Shown here piece by piece: positions 1 to 9,166 of a stretch of 64,000 nt of DNA (its first letter is position 1; each line of letters starts with the position of its first letter). The notes beneath the pieces are model-generated. The model did no database searches and was not told where the DNA came from. It saw only the letters and a list, made by a program, of their open reading frames with translations. The stretch spans positions 1,316,467-1,380,466 of the forward strand of contig NZ_KB911459.1 in assembly GCF_000383475.1 (NCBI RefSeq), written 5' to 3'. The position numbers and the translations under genes are program-made. The DNA comes from Microbacterium sp. 11MF (lineage in GTDB: Bacteria; Actinomycetota; Actinomycetes; Actinomycetales; Microbacteriaceae).

Positions 1-184
1 GCTCACGTCCCACGTCGAGCTTGATGTCGGCGTCGCTCATGAGCAGCGCCTGTGCGTCCGTGTTGACGGCGATGAACTCGACGCCGCGAAGGCCGAGCTC
101 GATCATTCGGTTGACGGCGTTGACACCGCCACCACCCACGCCAACGACCTTGATCACAGCAAGGTAGTTCTGGTTCTGGCTCAC
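1..184 (-). CDS. ftsZ: Cell division protein FtsZ, N-terminal part (runs off the window)
   Basis: FtsZ is the tubulin-like GTPase that forms the division ring on the inner face of the membrane. Only the first 61 codons are present. The GTG start is followed by a short polar tail (SQNQNY) and then the first beta strand and nucleotide loop, including [17 protein letters not shown], which is close to invariant in FtsZ. The next stretch, [17 protein letters not shown], is also standard. It is the last gene seen of the dcw cluster, 157 bases after ftsQ, and has its own leader with clustered AACCT/AGGTT motifs. The family is about 380-400 residues long, so more than 80 percent lies outside the window. 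Confidence 0.97.
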   Translation of the reverse strand, partial: MSQNQNYLAVIKVVGVGGGGVNAVNRMIELGLRGVEFIAVNTDAQALLMSDADIKLDVGRE

Positions 185-341
185 GCCGGCCTCCGTATCG
201 TCCTGAACCTCGAGTGCAAACCTTCAACCTCAACCAGAGGTTTAAAGAATTGCCGAGTATGCAATTCCTGATTCCGAAGGTATGCGGCGACGGGGCGGCC
301 GCCCGCACCGTGGCGGCGTGTCGTCGGATCGGATTCTCGAG
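185..341 (-). promoter_or_regulatory. ftsZ leader and promoter region with AACCT/AGGTT cluster
   Basis: This is the 157-base gap between ftsQ and ftsZ, long for this cluster. It is locally AT-richer than its surroundings. It contains AACCT-type pentamers on the plus strand at 206-210, 219-223, 226-230 and (as AACCA) 232-236, plus AGGTT at 238-242. AACCTC (226-231) and GAGGTT (237-242) form an inverted repeat with a five-base spacer. In Corynebacterium the MerR-type regulator FtsR activates ftsZ from its upstream region. An FtsR-like gene lies at 30666-31346, so this cluster is a reasonable candidate site. The link is inference. Confidence 0.5.
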
Positions 342-1358
342 TCAGCGGATGACGACCGCATCGGGCGAGGAGATGTCGTACTCCTCGACCTTCGAAGGCG
401 GCCGAGCCGCCATCGCCGCCTTCAGCACGCGCGCCTTCTCGACGGCATCCTCGACGCTCCCCCAGACGACGTCCGCGCCGTCGATCGTGAGTGTGACGTC
501 ATCCGGAGTGGTCGCCGACATCGCCGTGACCGCGGCCTTCAGATCCGCCGGCAGGGACCGGTAGACGGCTCCGACGGCACGGAAGGTGCGCGACCCGGCG
601 CCGCCCGCGGCATCGATGACGGGATACCCCTCGGGTGCGTCCTTCGTGGTGCCCAGCACGACTCCGGCCGCGTCGACGAGAGAGGCACCCGCTTTCGTCT
701 TCACGACACCGACAGGCGTCCGCTCGACGATGCGGACGACGAGTTCCTGGGGCGGCCTCGCCTCGATGGAGTAACTCTCCACGAGAGGGAACGCGACGAG
801 CGCCGCCTTCACGGCGCTCGAGTCGACGAGGGCGAGCGGAGTCCCCATCTCCCCCGAGAGCGCCTGCTCGACGGCGGCGGGGGCCAGGCGATCCGTGCCC
901 AGCACCGTGATCTTCGACACCGCGAAAAGCGGACTGTAGGCCGTCGCGACAGCGCCGAGCCCGACCAGGACGACGGCAGCGAGCGCTCCGAGCCAGGCGT
1001 ACCGTCGGCGGCGCTGGCGCACCGTGAAGCGCCGGACCTCGCGGCGCAACGCGCGGCGGCGAGCCCGAGCCGCAGCCCAGACGTCGCGGACGCCGAGCGG
1101 ACGCTCCGTCTCGGCATCCGCTTCTGCCTGCGCGTCGTCGGCGGGGGTCGGGGAGGCGTCGAACGGGACGACGGGAGCCAGACGCCCCGTCGCGACGGGC
1201 GGTTCGGCGACAGCGGGCTCGGATGGCGTCGGCTCGGCGGCGGGAGCCTCGACCGCGGGCGGCTCAGGGATGGCCTCACGCCGCCGCGGCCGCTCCGGGA
1301 GCGCCTCGCGTCGCTGACCTGCCGGCGGCGTCGACGGGAGCGGGGACGGCCGCCGCAT
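342..1358 (-). CDS. ftsQ: Cell division protein FtsQ/DivIB
   Basis: FtsQ is a bitopic division protein that joins FtsL and FtsB at the septum and recruits later divisome proteins. The product has 338 residues. About the first 119 are a Pro/Ala/Arg-rich cytoplasmic tail, longer than in E. coli but usual in actinobacteria. One membrane helix (WLGALAAVVLVGLGAV, about 122-138) follows. Then comes an extracellular POTRA domain starting SPLFAVSKITVLGTDRL, and the FtsQ beta domain. The ATG at 1358 was chosen because it sits three bases past the murC stop. An in-frame upstream start would run back into murC. Confidence 0.93.
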   Translation of the reverse strand: MRRPSPLPSTPPAGQRREALPERPRRREAIPEPPAVEAPAAEPTPSEPAVAEPPVATGRLAPVVPFDASPTPADDAQAEADAETERPLGVRDVWAAARARRRALRREVRRFTVRQRRRRYAWLGALAAVVLVGLGAVATAYSPLFAVSKITVLGTDRLAPAAVEQALSGEMGTPLALVDSSAVKAALVAFPLVESYSIEARPPQELVVRIVERTPVGVVKTKAGASLVDAAGVVLGTTKDAPEGYPVIDAAGGAGSRTFRAVGAVYRSLPADLKAAVTAMSATTPDDVTLTIDGADVVWGSVEDAVEKARVLKAAMAARPPSKVEEYDISSPDAVVIR

Positions 1359-1360
1359 CG

Positions 1361-2761
1361 TCAGTCCTGCCCTTGCCCGAGGGCGTCGAGCACCTGCGGG
1401 ATGATGCGGTACACGTCGCCGCATCCGAGGGTGATGACGTAATCCCCCGGCTGGGCGACGGATGCGGTGTACTCGGCCGCCTGCTGCCAGTCGGTGACGA
1501 AGTGCACCCGATCCTGATCGGCGAACGCGCCGCTCACCAGTTCGCCGGTGACGCCCGGCACGGGGTCCTCGCGCGCGCCGTAGACGTCGAGGACGACCGT
1601 GTGGTCGGCGCGGGATTCGAGTACCTCGGCGAACTCGCGGTACATCGCCTGCGTGCGGGAGTAGGTGTGGGGCTGGTGGAGCGCGATGATGCGCCCCTCG
1701 CCGACGACCGTGCGAGCCGCGGACAATGCGGCGTCGACCTCGGTCGGGTGGTGCGCGTAGTCGTCGTAGACCGACACGCCCGCGCGGATGCCGTGGAGCT
1801 CGAACCGCCGGACCGTGCCGCCGAACTCCTCGACCGCACGGAGCGCCGATCCGAGGTCGTACCCCAGCGTGAGCAGGACGGCGACGGCGCCGGCGGCGTT
1901 GATGGCGTTGTGCGCACCGGGAACAGCGAGGGCACCGGATGCCGCCTGTCCCCCGTGATGGACGGTGAAGGACACCGGCCCCTCGGTGACGATGTCGGTC
2001 ACACGGACGTCGGCGTCGGCAGACGTTCCGAACGACACGACGTTCGGGTGCGAGAGCGAGGCCGCGACCTCGCGGGCACCGGGGTCGTCGGAGGAGATGA
2101 CGACGGCCTGGGAGGCGGCATCCGCGAACCGGACGAAACCCTCGTAGAACGCCTCGCGCGACCCCCAGTGGTCGAGGTGGTCGGGGTCGACGTTCGTGAT
2201 GAGCGCGACGGCCGTGTCGTAGAGCAGGAAGGATCCGTCGGATTCATCCGCCTCGATGACGAAGAGATCGTCGGACCCGGTGCCGCTCGAGACGCCGATC
2301 GAGGAGATGACGCCGCCGTTCACGAAGGTCGGATCGGCTCCGATCGCCCGGAGCGCCGTCACGATCATGCCCGTCGACGTCGTCTTGCCGTGCGCCCCGG
2401 CGACGCTCACCAGCCGGCGGCCGCCGACGAGCCAGTGGAGCGCCTGCGAACGGTGGATGACGGCGACGCCGCGCTCCTTGGCCCGGAGGTACTCGGGGTT
2501 CTCGGGCCAGATCGCGCCCGTGAAGACCACCGCGTCGACGTCGTCGGGCAGGTTCGCCGCGTCGTGACCGACGTGGACGACGGCGCCGCGGGACGCGAGA
2601 GCGCGCATCGCGTCGCTGTCGGAACGGTCGGACCCCGACACGCGGATGCCGCGGTCGAGGAACATCCCGGCGAGTCCCGACATCCCGGAACCGCCGATCC
2701 CGATGAAGTGCGCGGCGGTGATGTCCGTGGGGATGGGGAGCGAGAGATCGGGGCGAATCAT
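1361..2761 (-). CDS. murC: UDP-N-acetylmuramate--L-alanine ligase
   Basis: MurC is the cytoplasmic ATP-dependent ligase that adds L-Ala to UDP-MurNAc, the first amino-acid step of peptidoglycan precursor synthesis. The 466 residues show the N-terminal [13 protein letters not shown] Rossmann motif, the Mur ligase P-loop [10 protein letters not shown], and the central ADESDGSF and [10 protein letters not shown] motifs. The late [10 protein letters not shown] motif is typical of MurC. Length is normal. A TAGACT -10 hexamer lies nine bases upstream of the ATG, so murC may have its own nearly leaderless promoter in the 64-base gap after murG, besides read-through. Confidence 0.97.
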   Translation of the reverse strand: MIRPDLSLPIPTDITAAHFIGIGGSGMSGLAGMFLDRGIRVSGSDRSDSDAMRALASRGAVVHVGHDAANLPDDVDAVVFTGAIWPENPEYLRAKERGVAVIHRSQALHWLVGGRRLVSVAGAHGKTTSTGMIVTALRAIGADPTFVNGGVISSIGVSSGTGSDDLFVIEADESDGSFLLYDTAVALITNVDPDHLDHWGSREAFYEGFVRFADAASQAVVISSDDPGAREVAASLSHPNVVSFGTSADADVRVTDIVTEGPVSFTVHHGGQAASGALAVPGAHNAINAAGAVAVLLTLGYDLGSALRAVEEFGGTVRRFELHGIRAGVSVYDDYAHHPTEVDAALSAARTVVGEGRIIALHQPHTYSRTQAMYREFAEVLESRADHTVVLDVYGAREDPVPGVTGELVSGAFADQDRVHFVTDWQQAAEYTASVAQPGDYVITLGCGDVYRIIPQVLDALGQGQD

Positions 2762-2770
2762 GGCCCGTCA

Positions 2771-2776
2771 AGTCTA
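2771..2776 (-). promoter_or_regulatory. Candidate -10 element of murC
   Basis: TAGACT on the minus strand, nine bases before the murC ATG, matches the actinobacterial TANNNT consensus. The implied leader is two or three bases. Confidence 0.4.
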
Positions 2777-2825
2777 GGTCGGGCCCGCCGGGAGGATGCT
2801 GCGGCGCGCTGGAGCCGGCGCCGCG

Positions 2826-3899
2826 TCAGCGGGCCAGGGCGCGATCGATGAGCGCGACGACGTTCTCGGTGCCCGTGCGCGTTCCGACCGCGGTCGCGGC
2901 CGCGCGCATCCGGTCGAGCGCTGCGGCATCCGTGAGGAGCGGCACCACCGACGAACGGATGCGATCCCCGCTCAGCTCGGCGTCGGGGACGAGGACGGCC
3001 GCCCCGGCCGCGACGGCGGACGCGGCGTTGAGGGCCTGTTCGCCGTTACCGACCGCGTACGGGACGTAGACGGCCGGGATGCCGAGGGCGCTGATCTCGC
3101 TCACGGTCGCCGCTCCGGATCGCGACACGATCGCATCTGCCAGGGCGAAGGCGAGGTCCATCCGGTCGATGTACGGGACGACGCGGTAGGCCGGATCGTC
3201 CGGGTCGGCGATGTCGTTGCGCTCCCCCGCCGCGTGGAGGATCTGCCATCCCGCGGCGACGACGTCCTGCCAGGAATCGGCGAGGGCACGGTTGATGCGG
3301 ACGGCGCCCAGCGACCCGCCGAAGACGAGGAGGACCGGCCGGTCCGCGTCGAGTCCGAACGCGGTTGCCGCCTCATCCCGCAGGGCGGCTCGGTCGAGAT
3401 GCACGATTTCGGGCCGCAGCGGCATCCCGACGACTTCCGCTCCCCGCAGGGGCGTCCCCTCGAAGGCGACCCCGGATGCCGCGGCTCGCCGCGCGCCCAG
3501 CACGTTGGCGAGCCCCGGCTTGGCGTTGGCCTCGTGCACGACGACGGGAACGCCGGCGCGCCCCGCGGCGACGTAGGCGGGGGCCGAGGCGTACCCGCCG
3601 AAGCCGACGACCACGTCCACCCCGCGCTCGCGGATGTGCGATCGGACCTGGCGCACCGCGCGCGCGAAACGCGCCGGGAAGCGGAGGGCCGCGGCATCCG
3701 GTCGACGCGGGAACGGCACCTTGTCGACGAAGAGCAGCTCGTAACCGCGCTGCGGCACCAGCCGCGCCTCGAGTCCCTCGCGCGTCCCGAGGACGAGGAC
3801 GGTCGCGCCGGGCTCGCGCGCGGTCAGAGCGTCGGCGACGGCGAGTAGCGGATTGACGTGGCCCGCGGTCCCGCCGCCGGCCAGAAGGTACGTGGTCAC
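2826..3899 (-). CDS. murG: Undecaprenyldiphospho-muramoylpentapeptide beta-N-acetylglucosaminyltransferase
   Basis: MurG transfers GlcNAc from UDP-GlcNAc to lipid I to make lipid II on the cytoplasmic membrane face. The start is a GTG at 3899, giving TTYLLAGGGTAGHVNPLLAV at the N-terminus, the family's glycine-rich loop. Longer in-frame starts would run through ftsW, so they were rejected. Other motifs are VVGFGGYASAPAY, FGGSLGAVRINRAL and the UDP-GlcNAc binding segment RSGAATVSEISALGIPAV. The 357-residue length is usual. It follows ftsW after ten bases. Confidence 0.96.
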   Translation of the reverse strand: MTTYLLAGGGTAGHVNPLLAVADALTAREPGATVLVLGTREGLEARLVPQRGYELLFVDKVPFPRRPDAAALRFPARFARAVRQVRSHIRERGVDVVVGFGGYASAPAYVAAGRAGVPVVVHEANAKPGLANVLGARRAAASGVAFEGTPLRGAEVVGMPLRPEIVHLDRAALRDEAATAFGLDADRPVLLVFGGSLGAVRINRALADSWQDVVAAGWQILHAAGERNDIADPDDPAYRVVPYIDRMDLAFALADAIVSRSGAATVSEISALGIPAVYVPYAVGNGEQALNAASAVAAGAAVLVPDAELSGDRIRSSVVPLLTDAAALDRMRAAATAVGTRTGTENVVALIDRALAR

Positions 3900-3909
3900 C
3901 GGATCGAGC

Positions 3910-5124
3910 CTACCGGCGGGGTGCCGGCGCCACCGGCGGGGCCGCCGGCAGCGTGCGCGCGAACGCCAGCAGTGCGCCGCAGGCCATGAGCACGGACACG
4001 AGCGACGTGCCGCCCTGCGACATGAACGGCAGCGGGACGCCGAGCACCGGGAACACCCGGAGCACGACGCCGATGTTGATGAGGGCCTGTCCGACGACCC
4101 ACACGGTGATCCCGCCCGCGGCGATGCGGATGAACGGGTCGTTCGTCTTGCGGATGACGTGGAACGCGCCGACGGCGAACAGGGTGAACAGGGCGAGTAC
4201 GACGATGCAGCCGATGAGACCGAGTTCCTCACCGACGATCGCGAAGATGTAGTCGTGGGATGCCGCGGGCAACCACGCGTACTTCTCACGCGAGTTCCCG
4301 AGGCCGAGGCCGAAGACGCCGCCGCTGGCGAGCCCCCAGATGCCGTGGAGCGGTTGATAGCAGCCGTTGTAGTAGTCGTCGAGGCAGTTCGGGTTGAGGA
4401 AGCTCGTGATGCGCGCCATGCGGTTGGCGCTCGTCAGCGCCAGGAATCCGACGATCACGACGGCGGCGACCACGGGGATGACGAACACCCGGAGCTTGAC
4501 GCCCGAGAAGAAGAGCGCGCCGAGCAGGATCAGCACGAGGATCATGGCCGTACCGAGGTCCTTGCCGGCCAGGACCGAGCCGATCACCATGATCGAGACC
4601 GGAACGACCGGGATGAAGACGTGGCGCCAGAGGCCGAGAAGCGTGTGCTTCCGGTAGAGGACGTAGCCGAGCCAGAGGGCGAAGGCGAGCTTCAGGAACT
4701 CGGACGGCTGCGCCTGGACCCCGGCGATCGAGATCCAGTTGCGGTTGCCGTCGAAGTCGTAGCCGAGGCCCGTGAACACCAGCAGCTGGAAAGCCTGCGC
4801 GACGCCCAGGGCGATCCAGGAGATCCGCTTCCAGAACAGCACCGGCAGCCGGCTGAACACGAACATGAGCGGGACGCCGAGGACCGCGAACATCGCCTGT
4901 CGGAGCACCGTCTGGAACGGCCCGCCCTCGGCCCCTGTCGCCATGGTCGCCGACAGCACCATCACGAGTCCGAAGATCGTCAGGATCAGCGCCGTCGAGG
5001 CGATGAGCAGGAACTCGCTCGGGACCGGTGCGAAGACCTTGCCGAGGGCGACGCGCGCCGTGAAGGCGGACGAGCCGCGGTCAGCCGGATCCGACGGGGC
5101 CGGACGGTCGGTCGTGGTTGTCAC
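3910..5124 (-). CDS. ftsW: SEDS peptidoglycan glycosyltransferase FtsW
   Basis: FtsW is the septal SEDS polymerase that works with the class B penicillin-binding protein FtsI. The 404-residue product has about ten membrane helices. It carries SEDS landmarks: NRNWISIAGVQAQPSEFLKL, the KDLGTAMIL segment, the extracellular loop GLGNSREKYAWLPAASHDYI followed by FAIVGEELGLIG, and the late PLPFMSQGGTSL motif. The assigned GTG start overlaps the end of murD by 44 bases. A later start cannot be excluded, but the first 35 residues are a plausible cytoplasmic tail. Confidence 0.95.
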   Translation of the reverse strand: MTTTTDRPAPSDPADRGSSAFTARVALGKVFAPVPSEFLLIASTALILTIFGLVMVLSATMATGAEGGPFQTVLRQAMFAVLGVPLMFVFSRLPVLFWKRISWIALGVAQAFQLLVFTGLGYDFDGNRNWISIAGVQAQPSEFLKLAFALWLGYVLYRKHTLLGLWRHVFIPVVPVSIMVIGSVLAGKDLGTAMILVLILLGALFFSGVKLRVFVIPVVAAVVIVGFLALTSANRMARITSFLNPNCLDDYYNGCYQPLHGIWGLASGGVFGLGLGNSREKYAWLPAASHDYIFAIVGEELGLIGCIVVLALFTLFAVGAFHVIRKTNDPFIRIAAGGITVWVVGQALINIGVVLRVFPVLGVPLPFMSQGGTSLVSVLMACGALLAFARTLPAAPPVAPAPRR

Positions 5125-6622
5125 CGGCGTCCTTTCCGATCCGTGCGTTCACCGCGGCGGCGAAGCGCCGGCCGCGATCCGAGTACGAGGCGAACTGGTC
5201 GAAGGATGCCGCTGCCGGAGCGAGGAGGACCACGTCTCCGTCGTGCGCGACGTCCGCCGCACGGGCGACGACCTCGGTCATGACGTCCTCAGTCTGAGCG
5301 TGGTCGACCTCGAACAGCGGCACCGTCGGGGCGTGTCGCCCGAAAGCCGCGACGATCTCGGACCGTTCGACTCCGATGACGATCGCGGCTTTCACCGAGG
5401 GGCCGCGAGAGGCGACCAGATCGTCGATGTCGACGCCCTTCAGCAGACCGCCGATGATCCAGACGGCACCGGGGTACGCCTGGAGCGAGGATGCCGCCGC
5501 GTGCGGGTTCGTGGCCTTCGAGTCGTCGATCCACGTGACACCGCCCGCGACCGCCACGACCTCGATCCGGTGCGGATCGAGGCGGAAGCCGCGGAGGGCG
5601 TCGCGGATGGCGGCCGGCGGGACGTCGAACGAGCGGGCGATGGCTGCGGCGGCCAGGATGTTCGCGACGACGTGCGGTGCGGCGAGCCCCGCCTCCGCCA
5701 GCTCGTCGACCGTCGTGAGCTCGAGGGCGTTCGTGCGACGCTCCTCGAGGAACGCCCGGTCGACGAGGATGCCGTCGACGACGCCGAGGTCGCTCGGCCC
5801 CGGGACGCCGAGATCGAAGCCGATGGCGCGGCATCCCTCGACGACCTCCGCATCCTCGACCATCTCGCGCGTCGCGACGTCGCTCTTGTTGTAGACGCAA
5901 GCCACGCGGGTGCGCTGGTAGACGACGGCCTTCGCATCCCGATAGGCGTCGAAGGAGCCGTGCCACTCGAGGTGGTCGGCTGCCAGGTTCAGACAGACGC
6001 TCGCGTGCGGGGACACCCGACCGTCGCCGTCCTGCAGACCGAGGTACCAGAGCTGATGGCTCGACACCTCGACCACGAGGACGTCGAACCCGGCCGGGTC
6101 ACGCACCGCGTCGAGGACGGGGACCCCGATGTTGCCGCAGGGCGCAGCGCGGAGGCCGCCGGCCACGAGCATCGTGGCGGTGAGCTGGGTTGTCGTGGTC
6201 TTGCCGTTCGTGCCCGTGATGAGCACCCAGTCTGCGGGGGTTCCGTCGGGCCGCAGGACCTTGTCGCGGACGCGCCAGGCGAGCTCGATGTCGCCCCAGA
6301 CGGCGACGCCCGCGTTCTGCGCCCACGCCACCACAGGGTGGTGCGGCGGGAATCCCGGCGAGGCGATGACGACATCGGGACGGTGAGCGACGAGTTCGTC
6401 GGGGACGGAGTCGAGGGGACCCTCCCACAGCCGTGCGCCGATCACCGGGAGGAGACGGGAGTACTCCTCGCCGGCGTCCTCCGTGACCACGAGGACGTCC
6501 GATCCCAGCTCCGCCAGGGTGTCGGCGACCGAGAAGCCCGTCATCGACAGGCCGAGGACGGCGACGCGCAGGCCCGACCAGTCGGCGTGCCAACTGGTGA
6601 GGCGGGCGAGATCCGCGGTCAC
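5081..6622 (-). CDS. murD: UDP-N-acetylmuramoyl-L-alanine--D-glutamate ligase
   Basis: MurD adds D-Glu to UDP-MurNAc-L-Ala in the cytoplasm. The 513-residue product shows the N-terminal VAVLGLSMTGFSVADTLAEL Rossmann segment, the ATP loop ITGTNGKTTTTQL, NLAADHLEWHGSFDAY and the C-terminal domain with WIDDSKATNPHAA. It starts at a GTG whose last two bases open the mraY stop (GTGA overlap), which fixes the start and implies coupled translation. At over 500 residues it is longer than the ~440 of E. coli MurD, as is common in actinobacteria. Confidence 0.96.
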   Translation of the reverse strand: MTADLARLTSWHADWSGLRVAVLGLSMTGFSVADTLAELGSDVLVVTEDAGEEYSRLLPVIGARLWEGPLDSVPDELVAHRPDVVIASPGFPPHHPVVAWAQNAGVAVWGDIELAWRVRDKVLRPDGTPADWVLITGTNGKTTTTQLTATMLVAGGLRAAPCGNIGVPVLDAVRDPAGFDVLVVEVSSHQLWYLGLQDGDGRVSPHASVCLNLAADHLEWHGSFDAYRDAKAVVYQRTRVACVYNKSDVATREMVEDAEVVEGCRAIGFDLGVPGPSDLGVVDGILVDRAFLEERRTNALELTTVDELAEAGLAAPHVVANILAAAAIARSFDVPPAAIRDALRGFRLDPHRIEVVAVAGGVTWIDDSKATNPHAAASSLQAYPGAVWIIGGLLKGVDIDDLVASRGPSVKAAIVIGVERSEIVAAFGRHAPTVPLFEVDHAQTEDVMTEVVARAADVAHDGDVVLLAPAAASFDQFASYSDRGRRFAAAVNARIGKDAGDNHDRPSGPVGSG

Positions 6623-7728
6623 AGTGCAGCCAGCCAGCCCGCGTAGAACAGGGCGACGCCGAAGATCGCCAGGATGCCGGCGATGACCCACATCCGTACG
6701 ACGATCGTGATCTCGGGCCAGCCACGCATCTCGAGATGGTGGTGGAACGGGCTCATGAGGAAGAGACGCTTGCCGCCGGTCGCCTTGAAGTAGTACCGCT
6801 GCAGGATGACCGATGCGGGGGCGATGATGAAGACGCCGGCGAGGATGATGGAGAGGATCTCGGTGCGGCTGAGGACGGCCATCGCGACGATGACGCCGCC
6901 GATCGCCATCGACCCGACATCACCCATGAACATCTTCGCCTTCGGAGCGTTCCACCAGAGGAAGCCGACGAGGGCGCCGACGAACGAGGCGGCGACGATC
7001 GTGAGCCCCATGGGATCGCGCGTGTCGTAACAGGCTGCGGTGTATTCCGTCACGAGGGCGGCCGAATGGCAGCGCTGCTGCAGCTGCCAGAACGTCACGA
7101 GGCTGTAGGCGGACACCGTGAAGATGCCGGCACCCGTCGCCAGGCCGTCGAGCCCGTCCGTGAGGTTCGTCGCATTCGACCAGGCGACCGACATGAACGA
7201 GATCCACAGGAGGTAGAGGATCCAGCCCGCCACCGCGCCGAGAGCCATGAACGAGAGCGTCGGGATGTCGCGGAAGAACGAGATGTACGCGGATCCGGGC
7301 GTCTCGCCGTACTGGTTCTTGAAGTTGAGCGCCATGATGGCGAACGGCACGGCGACGGCGATCTGACCGACGATCTTCCGCCACCCCGACAGACCGAGGC
7401 TCCGCTGCGAACGGACCTTCATGTAGTCGTCGATGAAGCCGATGATGCCGAGGCCGACCATCATCCAGAGGACGAGCAGGCCCGAGATCGTGGGCTCGGT
7501 GCCGCCGGTGTAGCTGCCGACGAAGAAACCGACGATCGTGCCCAGGATGAAGACGATGCCGCCCATCGTCGGCGTCCCGCGCTTCGTGTGGTGGCTCGGG
7601 TTGTGGGCGTCCTCGGGGGTGCGGATGACCTGACCCCAGCCGATCTTCCGGAAGAGCCGGATGAACAGCGGGGTCAGGAACAGGGTGAAGGCCAACGAGA
7701 TCGTCGCGGCGGCCAGCAGGGATCTCAC
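6619..7728 (-). CDS. mraY: Phospho-N-acetylmuramoyl-pentapeptide-transferase
   Basis: MraY is the integral membrane enzyme that moves phospho-MurNAc-pentapeptide onto undecaprenyl phosphate to form lipid I. It has 369 residues and about ten helices. Signature segments are HHTKRGTPTMGG near the N-terminus, NATNLTDGLDGLATG with catalytic aspartates, MGDVGSMAIGG and SPFHHHLEMRGWPE. The GTG start overlaps the murF stop (GTGA), and its own stop overlaps murD. Confidence 0.97.
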   Translation of the reverse strand: MRSLLAAATISLAFTLFLTPLFIRLFRKIGWGQVIRTPEDAHNPSHHTKRGTPTMGGIVFILGTIVGFFVGSYTGGTEPTISGLLVLWMMVGLGIIGFIDDYMKVRSQRSLGLSGWRKIVGQIAVAVPFAIMALNFKNQYGETPGSAYISFFRDIPTLSFMALGAVAGWILYLLWISFMSVAWSNATNLTDGLDGLATGAGIFTVSAYSLVTFWQLQQRCHSAALVTEYTAACYDTRDPMGLTIVAASFVGALVGFLWWNAPKAKMFMGDVGSMAIGGVIVAMAVLSRTEILSIILAGVFIIAPASVILQRYYFKATGGKRLFLMSPFHHHLEMRGWPEITIVVRMWVIAGILAIFGVALFYAGWLAAL

Positions 7729-9137
7729 GAGAAGAATTCTCCCAGACGGTCGCCGAGGAACCTGAGCCCGGCGGAGTTGGAAGACTTCACCAGCACGCGA
7801 TCACCGTCGCGCAGCTCGGCCGTCAGGTAGTCGTAGGCGTCGTCGGCGGTCTCGAAGAAGACGGCTTCGCCGTCCCACGAGCCTTCGCTGATCGCTGCCA
7901 GGAAAAGGCGTCGCGCGGCGGTGCCGATCACGACGATGCGCTCGTAGCGCAGGCGCACGGCCTGGAGCCCGATGCGATCGTGCTCCTCGCCCGCCTGCTC
8001 GCCGAGCTCGGACATGGCCCCCAGCACCGCGACCTTCCGCTGGCCGGGCGCGGTGATCTGTGCGACCGTCCGCAGCGCCGCGGCCATCGAGTCGGGGCTC
8101 GCGTTGTAGGCGTCGTTGATGATGCGGACGCTGTCCGTGCCGAGCGGCTGCATCCGCCAACGCTCCGCGATCTCGACCGTCCCGATGCGGGCGATCGCGT
8201 CGGCGGGGTCGACTCCGAGCAGCTGGGCGACCGTGATGGCGGCCAGCGCGTTCATCACATGGTGCTCGCCGAGGACGCGCAGGTGGAGCGGGATGCTGCG
8301 GCCGTCGACGTGGACGGTGGCAGTGGTCCCGGATGCCGTGACCTCGACGTCCTCGGCGCGGACGTCGGCGGCGGGCCCGCGGCCGAACCAGCGAACTGCG
8401 GCGCCGCGCTCGTCGGCCGCCGTCGCCATCGCGGCGACGCGGGCGTCATCGGCGTTGAGGACGGCGGTGCCGCCGGGTCGCAAGGCCTGGACCAGTTCGG
8501 TCTTCGCCTTCTGCGTGGCTTCGACACCGCCGAACCCGCCTGCGTGCGCGAGGCCCACCATCAGGACGGCGCCGATGTCGGGGGTGATGAGTCCGGCGAG
8601 TTCGGCGATGCGACCCGGACGGGAGGCGCCCAGCTCGCTCACGAGGAAGCGGGTGTCGTCGGTGACGCGGAGCATCGTGACGGGGGCGCCCACCTCGTTG
8701 TTGAACGACGCGCGGGGCGCGACGGTGGGACCTTCGTCCTCGAGGATGCGGGCGAGGAGGTTCTTCGTCGTCGTCTTGCCGTTGGAGCCTGTGATGCCCA
8801 CGACGCGCAGGTCTCCCCCGGCGCGCACGCGCGCCACCACCTCGCGCGCCAAGGAGCCGAGGGCGGCCACGGCGTCGCCGACGACGATCTGCGAGACGGC
8901 GGCCGTCACGGGACATTCGACGATGGCGAGGGTCGCACCGGAGGCGACGGCTGCGTCGACGAACAGGTGGCCGTCAGTGACGTCACCCGGCTTGGCGACG
9001 AAGACGGAGCCCGGCCCCATCTCGCGCGAGTCGGTGTCGACGGTGCCTGAGACGACCGTCTCGGGAGTGTCGGTGCCGTGGACGTGCAGTGTGCCGCCGA
9101 CGGCGTGCGTCACCTCGGCGAGCGTCATGCGGATCAT
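7725..9137 (-). CDS. murF: UDP-N-acetylmuramoyl-tripeptide--D-alanyl-D-alanine ligase
   Basis: MurF adds D-Ala-D-Ala to the UDP-MurNAc tripeptide. The 470 residues hold the MurF N-domain with VDTDSREMGPGSVFVA, the P-loop GITGSNGKTTTKNLL, RASFNNEVGAPVTML and the C-terminal INDAYNASPDSMAAAL. The Shine-Dalgarno AGGAG lies about 11 bases before the ATG at 9137; a second ATG three codons on is possible. It follows ftsI after only 29 bases, where most actinobacteria carry murE. The ligase for residue three of the stem peptide must be encoded elsewhere. Confidence 0.95.
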   Translation of the reverse strand: MIRMTLAEVTHAVGGTLHVHGTDTPETVVSGTVDTDSREMGPGSVFVAKPGDVTDGHLFVDAAVASGATLAIVECPVTAAVSQIVVGDAVAALGSLAREVVARVRAGGDLRVVGITGSNGKTTTKNLLARILEDEGPTVAPRASFNNEVGAPVTMLRVTDDTRFLVSELGASRPGRIAELAGLITPDIGAVLMVGLAHAGGFGGVEATQKAKTELVQALRPGGTAVLNADDARVAAMATAADERGAAVRWFGRGPAADVRAEDVEVTASGTTATVHVDGRSIPLHLRVLGEHHVMNALAAITVAQLLGVDPADAIARIGTVEIAERWRMQPLGTDSVRIINDAYNASPDSMAAALRTVAQITAPGQRKVAVLGAMSELGEQAGEEHDRIGLQAVRLRYERIVVIGTAARRLFLAAISEGSWDGEAVFFETADDAYDYLTAELRDGDRVLVKSSNSAGLRFLGDRLGEFFS

Positions 9138-9166
9138 GCTGGGGTGTTCTCCTCGTGCGCTCGGGT

